From: Sacculina carcini
Lineage: Eukaryota > Arthropoda > Thecostraca > Sacculinidae
Direction: 5' to 3'
Assembly: GCA_916048095.2 (NCBI GenBank)
Contig: OU696575.1
Span: forward strand, 9,500,968 to 9,564,967
DNA length: 64,000 bases
A model generated the notes under the pieces. That model was not told where the DNA came from and did no database searches. It was given only the letters and a program-made list of their open reading frames with translations. Below, piece after piece: positions 9,526 to 26,000 of the stretch. Position 1 is the first letter of the stretch. The number at the start of each line of letters is the position of its first letter. The position numbers were made by a program, and so were the translations under genes.

Positions 9526-11744
9526 TTATATACGTTTGTCGAGGCCTGTCGTTCTCAGATAGATGAGCATTTGTCGCATGATGAAATGGGTTTCTTGCGT
9601 CTGTGTCGCCCCTCCGAGTAATGTTACTGTGTCCACCGTTTCGATGGAGCGATGTTGTAGTCGTTGAAGAAGTCGTCTTCTTTGAACCCTGTATTTCCAG
9701 CAGTCAAAGAGAGCGTGGTGGACCGTTTCATCGACGCCATCGCAATGTGGACACGAGGATGTTGCTGAGAGTCCCAGTCTAGCCAGGTGTTGGTTGAGGC
9801 GTGTGTGTCCCGAGCGAAGTCGGAATAAATTGACGGCTAGTTCTCTGTTGCTGGTGAGAGAACAGATGGTCTCGGCTGATCGGACGCGATAAATGTTCTG
9901 CATCAGTTCTGGTAGTGATTGAAGGTTGCGATGATAGCAGGCCGTTGTCAGTCTTCTCCCATATTCATCGTGTATGCTCTCCCATGTGGTGATCGTGGAA
10001 ATATTTTGTGCTGCTGTCAATGCTCGTCTGGCGGCTCTATCAACCATTTCGTTTCCGGCTATACCTTTATGAGCTGGGACGTATTGGAGAACTATTTGTC
10101 GGTCACTGTTATCTATTTTGTGGAGAAGGTCATGGATCTGGAATATCAAACCTCGTAAATATCTTGGGTCTCTTTTTTTATGAGATATAGGCCACTCTTG
10201 CAGTCTGTATATATGACAAATCGGTCGTATTGTGAATTTTGAATATGTATGTGTTTGATTGCTTGGTATATAGCGAAAATTTCCGCATGGGCTATCGATG
10301 ATCCTCCAGGAAGTTTCCAAGTATCAGTATAGTTAATGGTTTGGGCGAAAAGAGCTGCTGATGTTAGCTTGCGTTTAGGATCATGTGAGCCGTCTGTGAA
10401 AATTTTAAAATGGCTACGGTACATTCTATCGTTCATGCAGTTGAAAACCTGTTCTAGCTCGAAATCTGTATAATTTGGTCTAGCTGGACAATCTGGTGTG
10501 TACATATGTGTGAATATATGATCTAATAAATTTGACCACGGTGGAATGGGTGAAACTGAATCATGGACGTAAATTGTGTTCTCCGTTTCAGCTGCTGGTA
10601 CTGATACGTTGTTTCTTGATATGTGGATGTTGGCCACTCGGGACAGAGGATGAGGGTGTACGACTGGTGTATATTCCATGCGTGTCCGTGCTTGTGCTTT
10701 CACGGTGACTCTGAAGTGTTCAAGTGTCGTAGATGTAGTTATATCAAGTAGGCTGGTTTCAGCTAGCAATATGTTTATGGGGGTTGAAGGAAGGGCTCCA
10801 GTGATTATTCTAGCTGCATTATTGACCAGAACGTGTAGTTTTTTCAGCGAAGAGGCGGATGCTTTTCCATATAGTGAGCTTCCATAAATTAGTCTCGAAA
10901 GAATTGCAGATCTGTTGAATATTTTTAAAACATGTGCTGAAGTACCCCAGCTTCTGCCAGTTAAGCTTCTCATTATTGCCAAGCGCTTGTTTCCATCCAC
11001 TCGAAGTTTCTCAATATGATGTTGCCAATTCAAGGCTGGACCGTTCAATTCCATCCCTAGGAAACGATGATGTGTTGTGAATGCTATTGGTTGGTTGAAT
11101 AGTGTTATGCTGGGGAGTATGTTGGTAATTCTTTGTTTGGTAAAATACATCCAACAACTTTTTTCTATGTTGATGGTGAGACCAATGTTGGTAAGCCAAC
11201 TCCCTATCACTTCTAGGTCGAATGACACATTTGTAATGGCATACTCTATTGTTGGTGCTCGGCTGAAAAGCGTCATGTCATCCGCGTAAATGATCATCTG
11301 AGAATGTTGGGGGCTCGGCATCGTCGCCATAAGTATGTTAAATAAAAATGTGCTCAACGGGGATCCTTGTGGGAGTCCTTGTGTGATTCTCTTCTCTCGG
11401 GACAAATGACCATTCACTGATACCTGGAAGGAGCGTCCTTCCAAAAGCGATTGGAGCCATTTCAGAGGGGACCCTACTACTCCGCACTTCGCCAATGTAG
11501 ATGTCATGACTTTTCTGGGTACATGATCAAATGCGCCATGCACATCTAGATAAATACTACCCATGACCTGTTTGGACTCATATGTGCTAATTATGTTGTC
11601 ATTAAAATGGGATATGGCATCTATTGCACTCCTTCGGGGTCGGAATCCCATTTGATGTTCCTTTAGAATCTGCCGTGTTTCAATCCACCACGAAAGCCTG
11701 TGTGCAACCATTCTTTCTAATGTCTTCCCAATACATGATAACAT
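9526..11744 (-). pseudogene. LINE ORF2: reverse transcriptase and RNase H part
   Basis: Two overlapping minus-strand frames (11,744-10,146 and 10,320-9,526). The first carries GFRPRRSAIDAI, LDVHGAFDHV, GLPQGSPLS and the catalytic YADDMTLF, then the RNase H start IFTDGSHD. The second carries the RNase H end AHKGIAGNEMVDRAARRA and the C-terminal cysteine/histidine region. The RT reading frame also extends upstream of the first methionine to about 12,000 (STPGPDGIIYPFIRQL). A frame change inside RNase H shows the copy is decayed. Confidence 0.85.
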
Positions 11745-12379
11745 TGATATAGGACGATATGATTCTGGAGAAGAAAGGTCTTTTCCTTCCTTAGGCAGTG
11801 GGACTATGTAGGCAGATTTCCAAATGCCGGGGAAAATTCCACTTTGCCAACTATGGTTAAAGGTATTTAAAAGTTGATATTGGCAGTCCGCAGGGAGCTG
11901 TCTAATGAATGGATAGATAATTCCATCTGGGCCTGGGGTTGATCTCCGTGGGAGTACCTTGAGCTGTGCCTGAAATTCATTGTGATGGAATAGAAGCGCA
12001 AGATCCTGGTTGACTCCAATATAGGCGCATTGATCCGTTAGTTAATCTCTATAAGAATGGTTTTGGGGGGTAATGACACCTAATCGCGCTGTTAGGTGCT
12101 TTTAAAAGTATTCCGCTTTTTCTTGATCATTGCTGAATAACTGTCCAAGGTATTTGAGTGGAAATGTTGATTTTCGGCCTTTATTATTCATGGAATTGAG
12201 GAATCTCTAAGTTGAGCTGATACTGGATGTATGTTTAAGTTGTGAACAATGTGTCTTCCAGGCTGATCTTTTGGCATGCAGTATTATTTTGCGACTTGTT
12301 GCATTCAACTTACTGTAGAGTGCTCGGTTTGTTAAAGTCGGGTTCGATCTCCATTTTCGGTATGCTCTTCTTCGCTCGT

Positions 12380-13288
12380 TTACTGAAATTTGCATGCCTC
12401 TGTCCACCAAGGTACTCCTGATTTGTGTGTAGATTTAGTTTTTGCGCAATGGAACACCTCAGAAGCAGCCTGTTTCATTATGCTTGTTATTTCTTCAATT
12501 TTCAGTGTAGTGTGTTGCTGTGCTTGCATCTGTTGACTAACTTTGATTCTATAATGTGGCCAATTTTGTTCAATAATCTTCCAACGGGGTAAACAACCCA
12601 CTCTCATACTGGCTGACAACTCAAAAAAGGATCCTATGATCGGTATGTGATCGCTGGGGAGGTGGTAGCCTTGTTCAAATGTTCCATTCTGGAACAACTG
12701 GTCGCCAATGAGCAGGTCTAGTGTAGTTAATGCACCATTTGCGGGATTTGCTCTCGTGGGCAATCCTGGGGGTGAAAGGAGATCCAAGTGGCTGTGTTGC
12801 GTCAGGAATGAGGTCAGTTCATGCCCGGCTGCATTCTGAAGAGCTGGAGTTAGCATTGGGTTCCACAAAATATGATGGGCATTGAAGTATCCAATAATCA
12901 TTACTGGTGAGGATAATTGGGATAAGTAATGATCCAGAGCCGCAAGAGTCAGCTGGTTTGGGGGAGCATATATTTCGGCTATGGAAATGACTTTATTACT
13001 GATAGTGACTAGAGCAGCCACAACGTCTATTGTGCTGAATGGCTGGTGTACAATAGGTATTGGCGAAAATGATAATGAGTTTCTTATTGCTAGTAATGCT
13101 CCTCCACCTCTTGTGTCTCTATCTTTCCTAATAATACTAAAGTCATTAATTATGCAGGTGTCCGCTTGATCTAACCAAGTCTCGGTGATGCCTAGTATAT
13201 GGATTTCGTTATCTTCTGCAAATAATTGTATTTCTTCTTGTTTATATTTAATTGATCTTGCGTTCCAGAGTGCTATTTTAAGATTCAT
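12380..13288 (-). pseudogene. LINE ORF2: apurinic/apyrimidinic endonuclease part
   Basis: 302 codons beginning MNLKIALWNARSIKYKQEEI. It has the endonuclease/exonuclease/phosphatase fold signatures LGITETWLD, RGGGALLAIRN and a C-terminal LPSDHIPIIGSF. This domain nicks target DNA to start target-primed reverse transcription. Continuity with the RT part is lost after about 12,380, where the reading moves to another frame (12,410-12,207, RRRAYRKWRSNPTLTNR). Confidence 0.85.
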
Positions 13289-13405
13289 TCTGGCAGTTTA
13301 GGCAGAGTTGAAGAACCTTTGGTAAAATTTCTATGAGTATTGCTTTTAGCTCCCTGCCTTGCAGGTAGAGATGAATGATTTCCATGAATAGTGGTGCAGC
13401 CTGTT

Positions 13406-14833
13406 TCAAGGTGTCGGACTAGTTTTTTTGCTTGAAGTCTGATCAATGGACATGTGTGCTGATTTTCTTGATGTCATTCCCAAAGAGGTGTATCTGGGGT
13501 AATTTTGTTTTTCCTCTTGTGCTTGTTCCTTGCCATTATGAATCCTAAGGGGTTTGGGAACAACTCTCCTAGTCTCAACCAGTGACTCACTCCCAGAGTC
13601 CGCTGTTTCTGTCGAACTGACATTTCTTGTTCGATGAATTGTACGAGTGAACTTTCTAGTATGTCTTTTCTTTCTGGTTGTTTGTCCCTGTTGGCTACAT
13701 TGGGGTATAACAACGTGTTTTTGAGATGTTTCTTCGTGTTGCATTGCAACATTATAATTCAAGTTTCCTGTATTGGAGTCATCATTGAGGATGTCAAACC
13801 GGTTGGTTAGAGCTGCTGAAAAAGTGCGTGGCGTGGACTTGGATGGTGTTGGCAGCAATGGTCGGATAACTTCACATTGTTTGTTTGAGTCTGCCGAAGT
13901 ATGTGTGTTTATGTTTGTTAGAGGCTTGCGTTTGACTGAGTGGAAGTACTCTCTAATGTCCTTATTTATTTCGGGTAGTGGTCTACGAGCTGCAAGCCCT
14001 TCATTGTATAGCTCTTGTGCGTGTTGGTTTATCTTACAACTGGCAGCTATAGGTCGCTGGGACTCACCGCATTGAAAACAGTAGCTGTCTTCTTGACATT
14101 TTTCTGGTGTTGCGTCAGCGTCATTCATTTCTTGTTGTTGTGTGTTCCTATGCGTGCCGCTACAACGGGAACATCTTACTTTGTTTGAACACGAGTATTT
14201 GCTGTGTCCTAATTCCAAACAGTTTGTACACCTCAATATGGGAGGGTGATACGTGTGAACGGGGAAGCTGATATAGTCGAAATATACTTTTGTGGGCAGT
14301 GGACCTCTTGCAGATAGTTTGATGCACGCGTATTTACTGTTTTGTCCTGGTCGGTTGGGTTCCCATCCAATTCGCACAAGTTCTGACCCATTATTCAGCC
14401 TGATGTCTCTCTTGACGTCCTCGATATCTGTCTCACATTTCCTCAAGGGACCAAATCTACCGTGATTGATATAAGTTTCGTAGGCGTACGAGCGCCTTGC
14501 TGTTAAGGTCCATTTGACCATGCGTGGGGTATTGACCACAAATCGTTATCCATTGATGATGGGGGCACATTTTGGATCTTGTAGAGCGGTGTGTTTCACC
14601 TGTACGAGCGCTGATACTTTCCCGAGAGGACGTAGCTCTTTGATGTACACGCCGAGTGGCGAGCCCCTGAGAGCAGATGTAGCTTGAGTAGGAAGACTCG
14701 ATATATCTCCTTCTTGAGTGTCAGTACGTGTAATGATCAGCGTGAAGTCATCTTGATTGGTGTCACCAGCAGATGACACTCTGCTTCTCTTGGAGACGGC
14801 TGTCATATTGGATGAACCACGTTGTGAAATCAC
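13406..14833 (-). pseudogene. LINE ORF1 (gag-like nucleic-acid binding protein)
   Basis: Two consecutive minus-strand frames, 14,833-14,546 and 14,539-13,406, separated by a break. The second carries a CCHC knuckle CTNCLELGHSKYSC, then CSRCSGTHRNTQ and CFQCGESQRP, matching the knuckle arrangement of I/Jockey-group ORF1 proteins. It ends about 120 bp before ORF2, the usual spacing in this group. Confidence 0.75.
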
Positions 14834-14939
14834 TGCCTGGGATACGCCGTGAAATCACTAACACTAAGCACTTTGAAAACCACGGAATGCTGTAACAACG
14901 GAAAACAAGTTGGCGTGACCAATGTCAAACAAAGAATGA

Positions 14940-15071
14940 ATGTGTGTGTGTGTGTTTGTGTGTGTATGACTCTTATGCTTTAGTGTTTGCATGTGCTTGT
15001 GTGTGTGTGCGCTTTTGAGACCTTCGGGCGAAAAGCGCGTTATAAATGTCTTAATGTAATGTAATGTAATA
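14940..15071 (+). mobile_element. LINE/SINE 3' tail remnant with terminal hairpin
   Basis: A TG-rich stretch ends in an 8-bp hairpin (GCGCTTTT at 15,009-15,016 with AAAAGCGC at 15,031-15,038), then GTTATAAATGTCTTAATG and a (TAATG)n tail. The same plan, hairpin plus CTATATAAATATCTTAATG plus (TTATG)n, ends the LINE at 55.3 kb. This is a 3'-end fragment of a related element. Confidence 0.6.
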
Positions 15072-15346
15072 TGTGTGTGTGTGAGTCTTTTACTCGCATA
15101 ATTGTATAGCACAGGAAATACTGGAATGCAGCACAGCATACTCCAGCTCTTCTGTCTCCGTCTTTGAAAACCATGTCCTTAACCATGTCCTCCATAAGAC
15201 AAGTTATATCCGCCATACAAACTTTCATACTGTACGTTCAAACTGTTCCGAAGGTCCACGCATCATAACGTGTTTGTTAGTGTGTGTATGTGTTTGTTTG
15301 TGTTTATGTGTGTGTGTCTGTGTGTGCGTGTGTGTTGGCGGTGCAG

Positions 15347-15871
15347 ATCTCACTTCTGGGCGAGATGGCCCGGGAGATTCGCTTTGCGCTGCGATGTCAG
15401 AGTAGCTCGAAGCCGGTGCCCAGTCTGGTGGAGCGACACGCCCTCGCCCGATCGGCTCATGGTGTTTCTGCCGCCGCAGCCGCCTCGCTGTCGGCCGGCC
15501 TCTCCTGCACCGACTGGACTCCTCCTCCGCCGGCCACCTTCCACGCGGCAGCACTGGCCGGCATAGTGGCGCCGGCATCGCTACCACCTCCGCCACCTCC
15601 TCCACCTGTTCCGCCGGCGTCGCTCGGATCGTCACGAACGACAACCGCCGCTTTCCGGCGGGCTTCGTCCGTATCGACGACCAGCGCAGCAGCGGCAGCG
15701 ACAAGGTCCGTCGGTCCCGACATCACGTGCAGTCTGCATGGAGCAGCTGTCGGCTATGACATCAGTGGTGACGACGCAGGGGACTCCAGAGGTGATCGGA
15801 TCAGTCAGCGTCGGCCCGTGACACCGGTCGGTTCTGTTGTGGGCAGGTACCCGAGTGTAAGCCGCTTCTAA
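15347..15871 (+). CDS. Terminal exon of a second kainate-type glutamate receptor (cytoplasmic tail)
   Basis: An open exon of 174 codons plus stop, GC-rich against AT-rich surroundings, with acceptor GGTGCAG at 15,340-15,346 and phase 0. It begins ISLLGEMAREIRFALRCQSS. This is the membrane-proximal tail signature of kainate receptors after M4, and it resembles the minus-strand receptor tail at 20,010 ([15 protein letters not shown]). SKPV follows in both. The rest is low complexity: alanine runs, a proline run (PPPPPPPP) and serine/threonine-rich sequence ending YPSVSRF. M4 and earlier exons should lie upstream, but I find none in 1-15,346, so they may be beyond the window or this may be an isolated duplicated exon. 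No polyadenylation site was assigned. Confidence 0.65.
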   Translation: MSLLGEMAREIRFALRCQSSSKPVPSLVERHALARSAHGVSAAAAASLSAGLSCTDWTPPPPATFHAAALAGIVAPASLPPPPPPPPVPPASLGSSRTTTAAFRRASSVSTTSAAAAATRSVGPDITCSLHGAAVGYDISGDDAGDSRGDRISQRRPVTPVGSVVGRYPSVSRF

Positions 15872-16690
15872 TTCACCGTCGGATCGCTTTCCAGACGCCA
15901 TACACACACGCACATTCACACAACCACACATACAGAGAGAGAGAGAGAGACGGACAAAAAAGTGTGAAACACATCACAGCTCTGTTGCATCCAATCTGTC
16001 AATCTGACCGTATACCAATCGTGTGGTATGGCGCTGTATGGCGGTATGGCATACAGAATATTACGCGCCTAAATGCAAGGAAAACGTGTAAAAAAAGAAA
16101 ATGGAGATTTCATCAGGTATGAGTTAGAAATAGTTTGAGAAAACAAAGTAGGGCATGGATGTGATGAGGCGAGTATGGAAGTGAATTAAATTGTTGTCAG
16201 CTGTTTGACAAATCAACTTCATCATCTTCTTCATGATGCTTAAAACAAAAATCAACCGAAGACAGAAGACAATATTGGCGCAAAAACGACGATATAGAAA
16301 AGAGTTTGGTGAAGGCAAATAACTGATTTGCGATTTCCGGCAGCCTAACGACGAACAGAAAATACATTAAGTAATACAGAAAATTATAAAGCATAAGTTT
16401 TATGTAAAGGAAATAATTTAACGTAAAATTCGGTGCTTAGATGTAATACAAACTCTTTCTTAGCCAAGCAGACAAAACCGGTTCTATTGGTAATATTTGT
16501 TTTAGCTTAGTATTACTTGTCGTACAAGATGACATTCATAATATGAGGTTGAATTTTTAGCGCAAAAGTATTGCAAGTGATAAATCAAATTAATCAATCA
16601 ATCTACAGTCATATCTATATACGTATATGTTTGTGTATGTATGTAGGTTTGTGTATGTCTATATATGCATATGTTTATGTATATGCATGT
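15872..16690. other. Non-coding stretch after the plus-strand receptor exon
   Basis: Contains CA-rich and (GA)n simple sequence (15,900-15,950) and AT-rich DNA. I see no conserved coding sequence. Confidence 0.5.
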
Positions 16691-16699
16691 TGTATATGT

Positions 16700-19791
<3,092 letters not shown>

Positions 19792-20010
19792 TCACGTGCG
19801 CTCTGCATGACCACTGTACCCGTACTGTCCGCTGGCATACTGGTTGGCGCTGCTGTTACAACTGATACATGCCACGTCACCACTGCCTTCGTCATCGGCA
19901 AGCTCGCGCTCCTCGACAGTGGGGGCCGCACGACGACGCACCGGCTTGGAGTTGCCGCGGAAACGGAAGACGAACCTGAGCTCCTTCGCGGCCACCGTGA
20001 GAAAAGGTAA
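19792..20010 (-). CDS. Receptor last exon: cytoplasmic tail
   Basis: 72 codons and a TGA stop. The acceptor is TTTCTGCAG and phase is 0, matching the phase-0 donor of the M4 exon. It opens with [20 protein letters not shown], the juxtamembrane tail signature of kainate receptors, then [20 protein letters not shown] and a Ser/Tyr/Gly-rich end. The first half resembles the plus-strand exon at 15,347. Confidence 0.85.
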   Translation of the reverse strand, partial: LPFLTVAAKELRFVFRFRGNSKPVRRRAAPTVEERELADDEGSGDVACISCNSSANQYASGQYGYSGHAERT

Positions 20011-23000
20011 CTGCAGAAATGTAATCAGAATGCACGCAAATATACCATCTACAAGCTGCATTGAACACTAAGTTTGTTATCCTGATTATTCATACCCAAA
20101 ATAAAAAATATAATTTTAGTAATAAATTGTATAAGCTTAGAAGTAAATATAAAATTTTAATTTCAATTTTTTTCACATTTCCACATCAATGTTGAACTAT
20201 GCAGGTGCAAGATGCAGCTAAAATCAATTTATTCGTGCTAACGCATAGAAGGCTACTTTTTTTAAATATGCGTATAAAAATGATAAGGTGGGAGTCCTCT
20301 TTTTGTTTCAATGCAACTGATAGACGTGCCTCATATGAAAAATCAGTACGACTTGATGAATCATTAGAAGGCAGCCTACACACGTGCGACATCAATGCGT
20401 TTGATTACTGCCAATCATAATTTTATTGAGTTGGACCTATTTTCCACAAATCCTGGACTTTATATGCAATAATTCACTATTATTTACGCTAACTGGACGG
20501 ACCGACGCTAACTGGTCTATGTTTTGTCAGGCTCGTAAATCTTTCCTATCAGCCCTTGATGCCGCAAAGTCTCTTTTTTATCGTTCTAAGCTTTCTTCGT
20601 GTACTTATTCTTCCCGCTCCAGATGGTCGACACTGAAATCTATCACTGGCTCATCGAATTCTAGCCCTTGCTCAATATCTGCTTCCTGTTTTTCATCCTT
20701 CTTTCGAGACAAGATTGCCACGGCCAAATCCAAATTACCTCCGTCCTCCCTTCCACTATCTTTTCCTTCTTCAAACACCTCTTTATCTTCTTTCTCTCCA
20801 ATTTCTCCAGCCATGACTGCCAAATTTCTTAAAAAACTTCAATCCTCCAGGTGTCCATCTGATCCAATTAACTTCCGGGTTCTTTCCGACTCCATCATAC
20901 TCTTTTCCCCATTTCTTACTCATCTGGTGAACACTTCTTTCCTCCACGGTACTTTCCTGGCCTCTAAACACGCTGTTATTTCTCCTATTCTTAAAAAGCC
21001 TTGCCTGGATACTAGTACTCCATGTAGTTATAGGCCTATTTCCTTGCTTCCACTACCTTCTAAGCTTCTGGAGGCTGCCATCCTTCCTCAACTCCGCCCT
21101 TGCATACTTTCTGCCCTAGACCCCCGTCAATCCGGTTTCGTTTCTAATCACTCAACTGAGACTCTCCTTCTATCTTTATTGAACGACATCTTCGCTTCCT
21201 TTTCCTCAGGCAACTCCGTAATATTCATCTCTCTAGATTTCTCTTCCGCCTTTGATCTCGTTGATCACTCGATTCTTTGTAAAGATCTTGCCCATATTGG
21301 TGTATCTTCTTCAGCTCTATCTCTTCTAACTTCCTATCTTACAAATCGTTCATATACAGTTCGCTGCAACTCCGAGTTTTCCTCTCCTCTTCCATTGGAT
21401 TCCGGTGTCCCTCAAGGTTCTCTTCTCGGCCCTCTTCTGTTTAATCTGTATATTTCATCCCTCTGCCCCATACTCCGGTCTTACCCCATATCGTTTCATA
21501 TATATGCAGACGATATACAGATTTACTTCCCCTTTTCCTCCTCAAAACTTGGTCTAATTTCTCAACTTCTATCACACATCGCTGCCTGGGCGTCCTCAAG
21601 AAATCTCCTTTTGAATCCTGAAAAAACTGAATATTTCTTATTTCACCCTCCCAGTATTGCTCCTTGTTCTGTCAACTTGCCTCTTTCATCTCATATTCGT
21701 AATCTGGGTGTTGTTCTTGATCCCTCTCTAACATTCTCTCAGCATCTTTCAAAAATTACCCGCCTCTGTCGTTTCACCTTGCGCCAATTCTACCCGATCC
21801 GCTCTCATATTGATATTGCGTCTGCTCTCCTCTTAGTGAGCTCGTTTATTTTTTCTCGTCTCGACTATTGTAATTCCTTATTCTTTCATCTTCCTAAGAA
21901 GTCCATTCGCTCTCTTCAATCTATCATCAATCTTTCTTGTCGCTTCGTTCTTCGCCTTCCTCCTAAGACACCCACCTCCGCTCATATCCGAGAACTCGGC
22001 TGGCTGCCAGCTCTTTCAAGGATACAATATAAGCTGTGTTGTATTGTATATAAACTCCTCCACTCATCTTCTCCTCCCTCGTACTTGCTCTCACTTCTTA
22101 CCTTCTCTGATCGTCCTTTCAGCCGCCGTCCCGCACCTCTTGTTTGCCCTCCCGCCGACCACTTATCAAATTGGTCCGCGAAGTCTTTCTATTTTTCTGC
22201 CCCCCGATTATACAACTCCCTTCCTCCTCATATCCTTCGTCATAAATCATATTCTTCCTTTTCCTCTGCGCTACATAAGTACCTGCTTTCTCTTCCGTCG
22301 CCGCTTACACCTCCTTATAGATTGCACTGACACTACCTTTGTATATATATCTCCATATTTTCGTATCTCCATATTATCGCCATGTATATACTCTTACTAA
22401 CAATACTGCACTTTGTGTTTTGGTTTTCCTGCTGTGTTTTTTTTATTCCGCTCACAGCCCCTGATCTTATGTTTGTGCTAATCGTGCTTGTATGTGACGT
22501 GCGCCAGTGTTCATATTTGTCTGTTCATGTCTTTGTGGTTGTTGTTGTTGTTGTTGTTGTTTTTTTTTTGTTTTTTTTTCTTTTCTTTTTTTCAGCACAA
22601 AATAATTCGGTGTTTATCTTCCCTGTTATATTTTTGTCCTTGCTAGCTCTTGTTTTCTTCTTTCTGAGCTCCCGTTTTGATGTAATTATTATCTTGTATA
22701 TCTATATTTCATGTTTATCGCGCCTTTGTTGATTAGTGCGCTATATCAAATACACGCTTGTTGTTGTTGCTTGTTATTATGTGATTTGATTATAATTTTA
22801 ATATATTATTAAATCTATTGGCGTTGCTGCAGTTTACGATATAATTTAAGCATACTTTTTCCTATATGTCGATTAAAGAATAATACAAACTTAATTATGG
22901 ATACATTAGAACCAACTATAAGCTCAATAAGATAAACTGAATAAATTGTCCCTTAAAAAACTGGGAATTTCTATGTGCGTTTGGATTTCTAAATCTTGCA

Positions 23001-26000
23001 TGAACACGACCAAAATTCCTTCATTGCTTGTTTAATATATTTGATAAAAGTTTTTGGTTCGCTTCGATAACTACTCAACATAAATAAATTTACTGGCTAA
23101 ATGCAAGTCAGTCTGGGAACAAAAAAACGTTTCTTGCATTGCGTGATCCTTGAAAAGTAGTGCTCGATTTATAATGTTAATTGTTAGTCAGCCACCATAT
23201 AGCATCACTGGAATTTGCTCAAATTTGCTCCTTGCTCGGTTCTTGTGTGTCCTTGTTTCTCGTTATTGCTCGTTTGTTTGCCCCCTTTTTATGTTTCTTC
23301 ACCTCCTGTGTTGATATTTGTGCGCTGTAAAAACGAACCTGGTTGTTGCAATATATGCAAAAACTCCATCTGTATATGTATGCAAATATATGCAAAAACT
23401 CCATCTTTATATGTATATGTATGCAAATATATGCAGATGACATATTCCACTTTTGCCTTTTGTTAATTATGCACTGAAAACAATGTTGTATATATTGCAC
23501 GACAGTCTGCTAACGTTGGCATCTTTCAGTGGCCTTCAACAACATCAACAAAATTTGAATGTCCAACGAGATTACCGTCGTGTACAGGCACGTAATGGCG
23601 TGTGGCAAGATCCCCAAGGGTGGATCCAAGGGGAAACACCAGGGCAACGGCCCACCAAGCCTACTAGCATGCACACTGTCTAATTTTCCTGACAAATTAG
23701 TTTGTACCAGCTGTTTGGTAGTTCCAGTTTCATGCGTTTTGTGGCTCATCGCTAAACATTCCCCCTGTGGCAGATGATGTCATTTGCGTGCTTATGTATT
23801 ATAGTCGTGCGCGAATACAGTTTTTGTTGATGTGATATGTGTTAAATTTACCTCTGTCTTTTAGCTGTGTGTAACTGTATATTTTTTATATTTCCGTGTT
23901 AATGAAACACTTGAAACAGTTTGTATATATCGCGTCCGTCGATACCTATTTTCAGGATAGACAACATGTATGTTAACACCACATATTGCCTCTTCCCAAA
24001 TGATATTTCTCGGCCCGCACCTGCCAGTTTCACCTGACTTACATTGTCTTCGGCAGCTTGTTCCCTGACAGACCAGGCAAACTCCAGCACTGACTGGAGC
24101 ACGGCCATCAACACGCCGCACAGCAAACACACAAAAACTCCGCCAACGTTCTCCAGCGCCAGAGGAGACACGCCTCGCTTCTTGTTCGCCTCCTGGAGGT
24201 GATCACAAGGAACGTTTCAATTTCACCTCGTCTATACCTCCTCCTTCAGCCGCTTGTACAATCATTGTAAAATTATTGAATCATTAGCGGCTCAGTCCAG
24301 ACAGACAGTGAGAGGACAATTGACGACTTTGTTACATGCTGGAGTATAAAATACTGAAACAAAACCATGATTATGGTTGAATAGATCATTGGTTTCCAAG
24401 CTGGGGTAAATTTCCCCCTGATGGTAACGCAGCAATTTTTGGGAGTAATGGAGAGGAATTATCTCTAGCGTTTTAGCATACCAATGTTGCCAACATTTTG
24501 TGAGACATAATATATTCTATATAGCATGCTAAATTAGATATCAAGTTGAAAAGTTTGAGAGCCACTGGAACAAATGAACAACAAGAGTATATTTTGTCGG
24601 CTTCAGTGCAAATAACAGCGTGTTGGTGTGTAAAATGTGTAAATGTTTTTGCGTATGTGTATCACAATTTAGATTATCTGTGAATTGATCTCCCAGTATT
24701 GCAATAATGGATATGGGCCCATTTGAAACAGTGTCTATTTGAGGGCAAATTTTCCTGTGCTCCCATATTTTTTCCGTTTTTATCCGACAGATAGCAGAGG
24801 CGAACGCAATTTACAGTCGTGCTGGAGCTAAAACCGACATTAGGGACAGGACAGTAGAGAGAACGCTGACAGATTTTGTAACAAAGTCCAGAAAAGTGTA
24901 TTGAAAGACAGGAGCGCGTGGGACATGACTACCCCACTCGCGCCTACCAGACCACACCACACAGCGAACATGCCCGAACACAACTCCCACGCACATCTAG
25001 AGATGCGACCCAAAAAAACGTTTGTTTGCCATAAAAACCTCAATAAAAAAACACGTTCTTTTTGGGCTTATTTAGAGTCATGCAATGAATTTAAATTATA
25101 GAAATTATAGACTTTGAGACGTTAAATGAAATATGTTATCAACATATAAGTTACTCATGCTATTAGTGGCCATATCAAGTTGAATTATCATTAAATATGC
25201 ACAATATAATTGTTATAATGTGTCTGAAAAACCTAATATCATTGTTTTCACGGTACTGTGCTACATTTATATGTACAGTACAACCTTGCATTTAATTATT
25301 GGGTTAATCATTGTGCAGGAATTATTTAATTATTGAGTTAATCATTGTGTAGGAGTGTTTAAAAACCGATTTATATGTTAAAATCCTGAAACTCAGTGGC
25401 GACGTCAAGGGGGCTTGGGGGACTCCAGTCTCCACAAAAATATGGCAAGCCACCACTAAGCCCCAAAAAATAATAATCATTGACATTAAAAATATTACCA
25501 CTGTAAATTAAGTCCTGTAATTTTGGTTCAAGTTCGAGGAATGAATCAATGTACCCATTGCCTTATTATATTATGTAGTCAGCGTTCGAGTGTAGCTGTT
25601 CATGCTTCGCCAAACCCCTTCAACTTTTTCCTTAGCCCACCCCCCTCAGCCCCCCATCGGAAGAATCCTGGCGCCGCCACTGCTGAAACTGTTTAAAAAA
25701 CAACACCAGGTGGCAGAATTTTTTATTATTTTATACACATTACCTTCTTCCTCCAGGAAATGAGCTGTTGATGATCATGATAACTTCACGAACTATGACG
25801 CTTAAAAATACATCTTAAGCACCATTTTTTCAACATACCAATTATTTGCAGGTATAAAAGTACAAACACTGCAAATATTTGAACAAAGACTACAGATATA
25901 CACACAATCTTAGTATCCCTAATGAGACTACGAATCAAAGCGGATCACATTATTCAGAGTGACAATCTTGATCAGAAAAACGGGACTTATTTCCGCGTAA

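Larger units (their letters stand above)
9438..14875 (-). mobile_element. I-type LINE (non-LTR retrotransposon), nearly full length, degraded
   Basis: Reading the minus strand, ORF1 (about 14,833 to 13,406) carries CCHC knuckles. ORF2 then runs through an apurinic endonuclease, a reverse transcriptase, RNase H and a C-terminal zinc-finger-like part (HCDGVDETVHHALFDC). RNase H after the reverse transcriptase is typical of the I group. The 3' end is a short AAACC-type tail (about 9,438-9,455). Both ORFs are broken by frame changes: ORF1 near 14,540, ORF2 near 12,200-12,400, and again between RNase H halves near 10,150-10,320. It is therefore probably dead. No clear target duplication was found. 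Confidence 0.88.

Noticed and set aside
15225-15931. Minus-strand open frames overlapping the plus-strand receptor tail exon
   Set aside because: GC-rich shadow frames with low-complexity Arg/Gly/Ala content. Only the plus frame shows receptor homology and a proper acceptor.
24400-24560. Degraded hAT-like MITE (ccaagctggggt ... gagagccactgg)
   Set aside because: End sequences are suggestive, but neither a clear inverted repeat nor a target duplication could be confirmed by reading.
24811-25043. Minus-strand Cys/Trp-rich frames as a receptor exon between M4 and S2
   Set aside because: The S2 exon (27,419) and M4 exon (24,192) join in phase and match known receptors without extra sequence.
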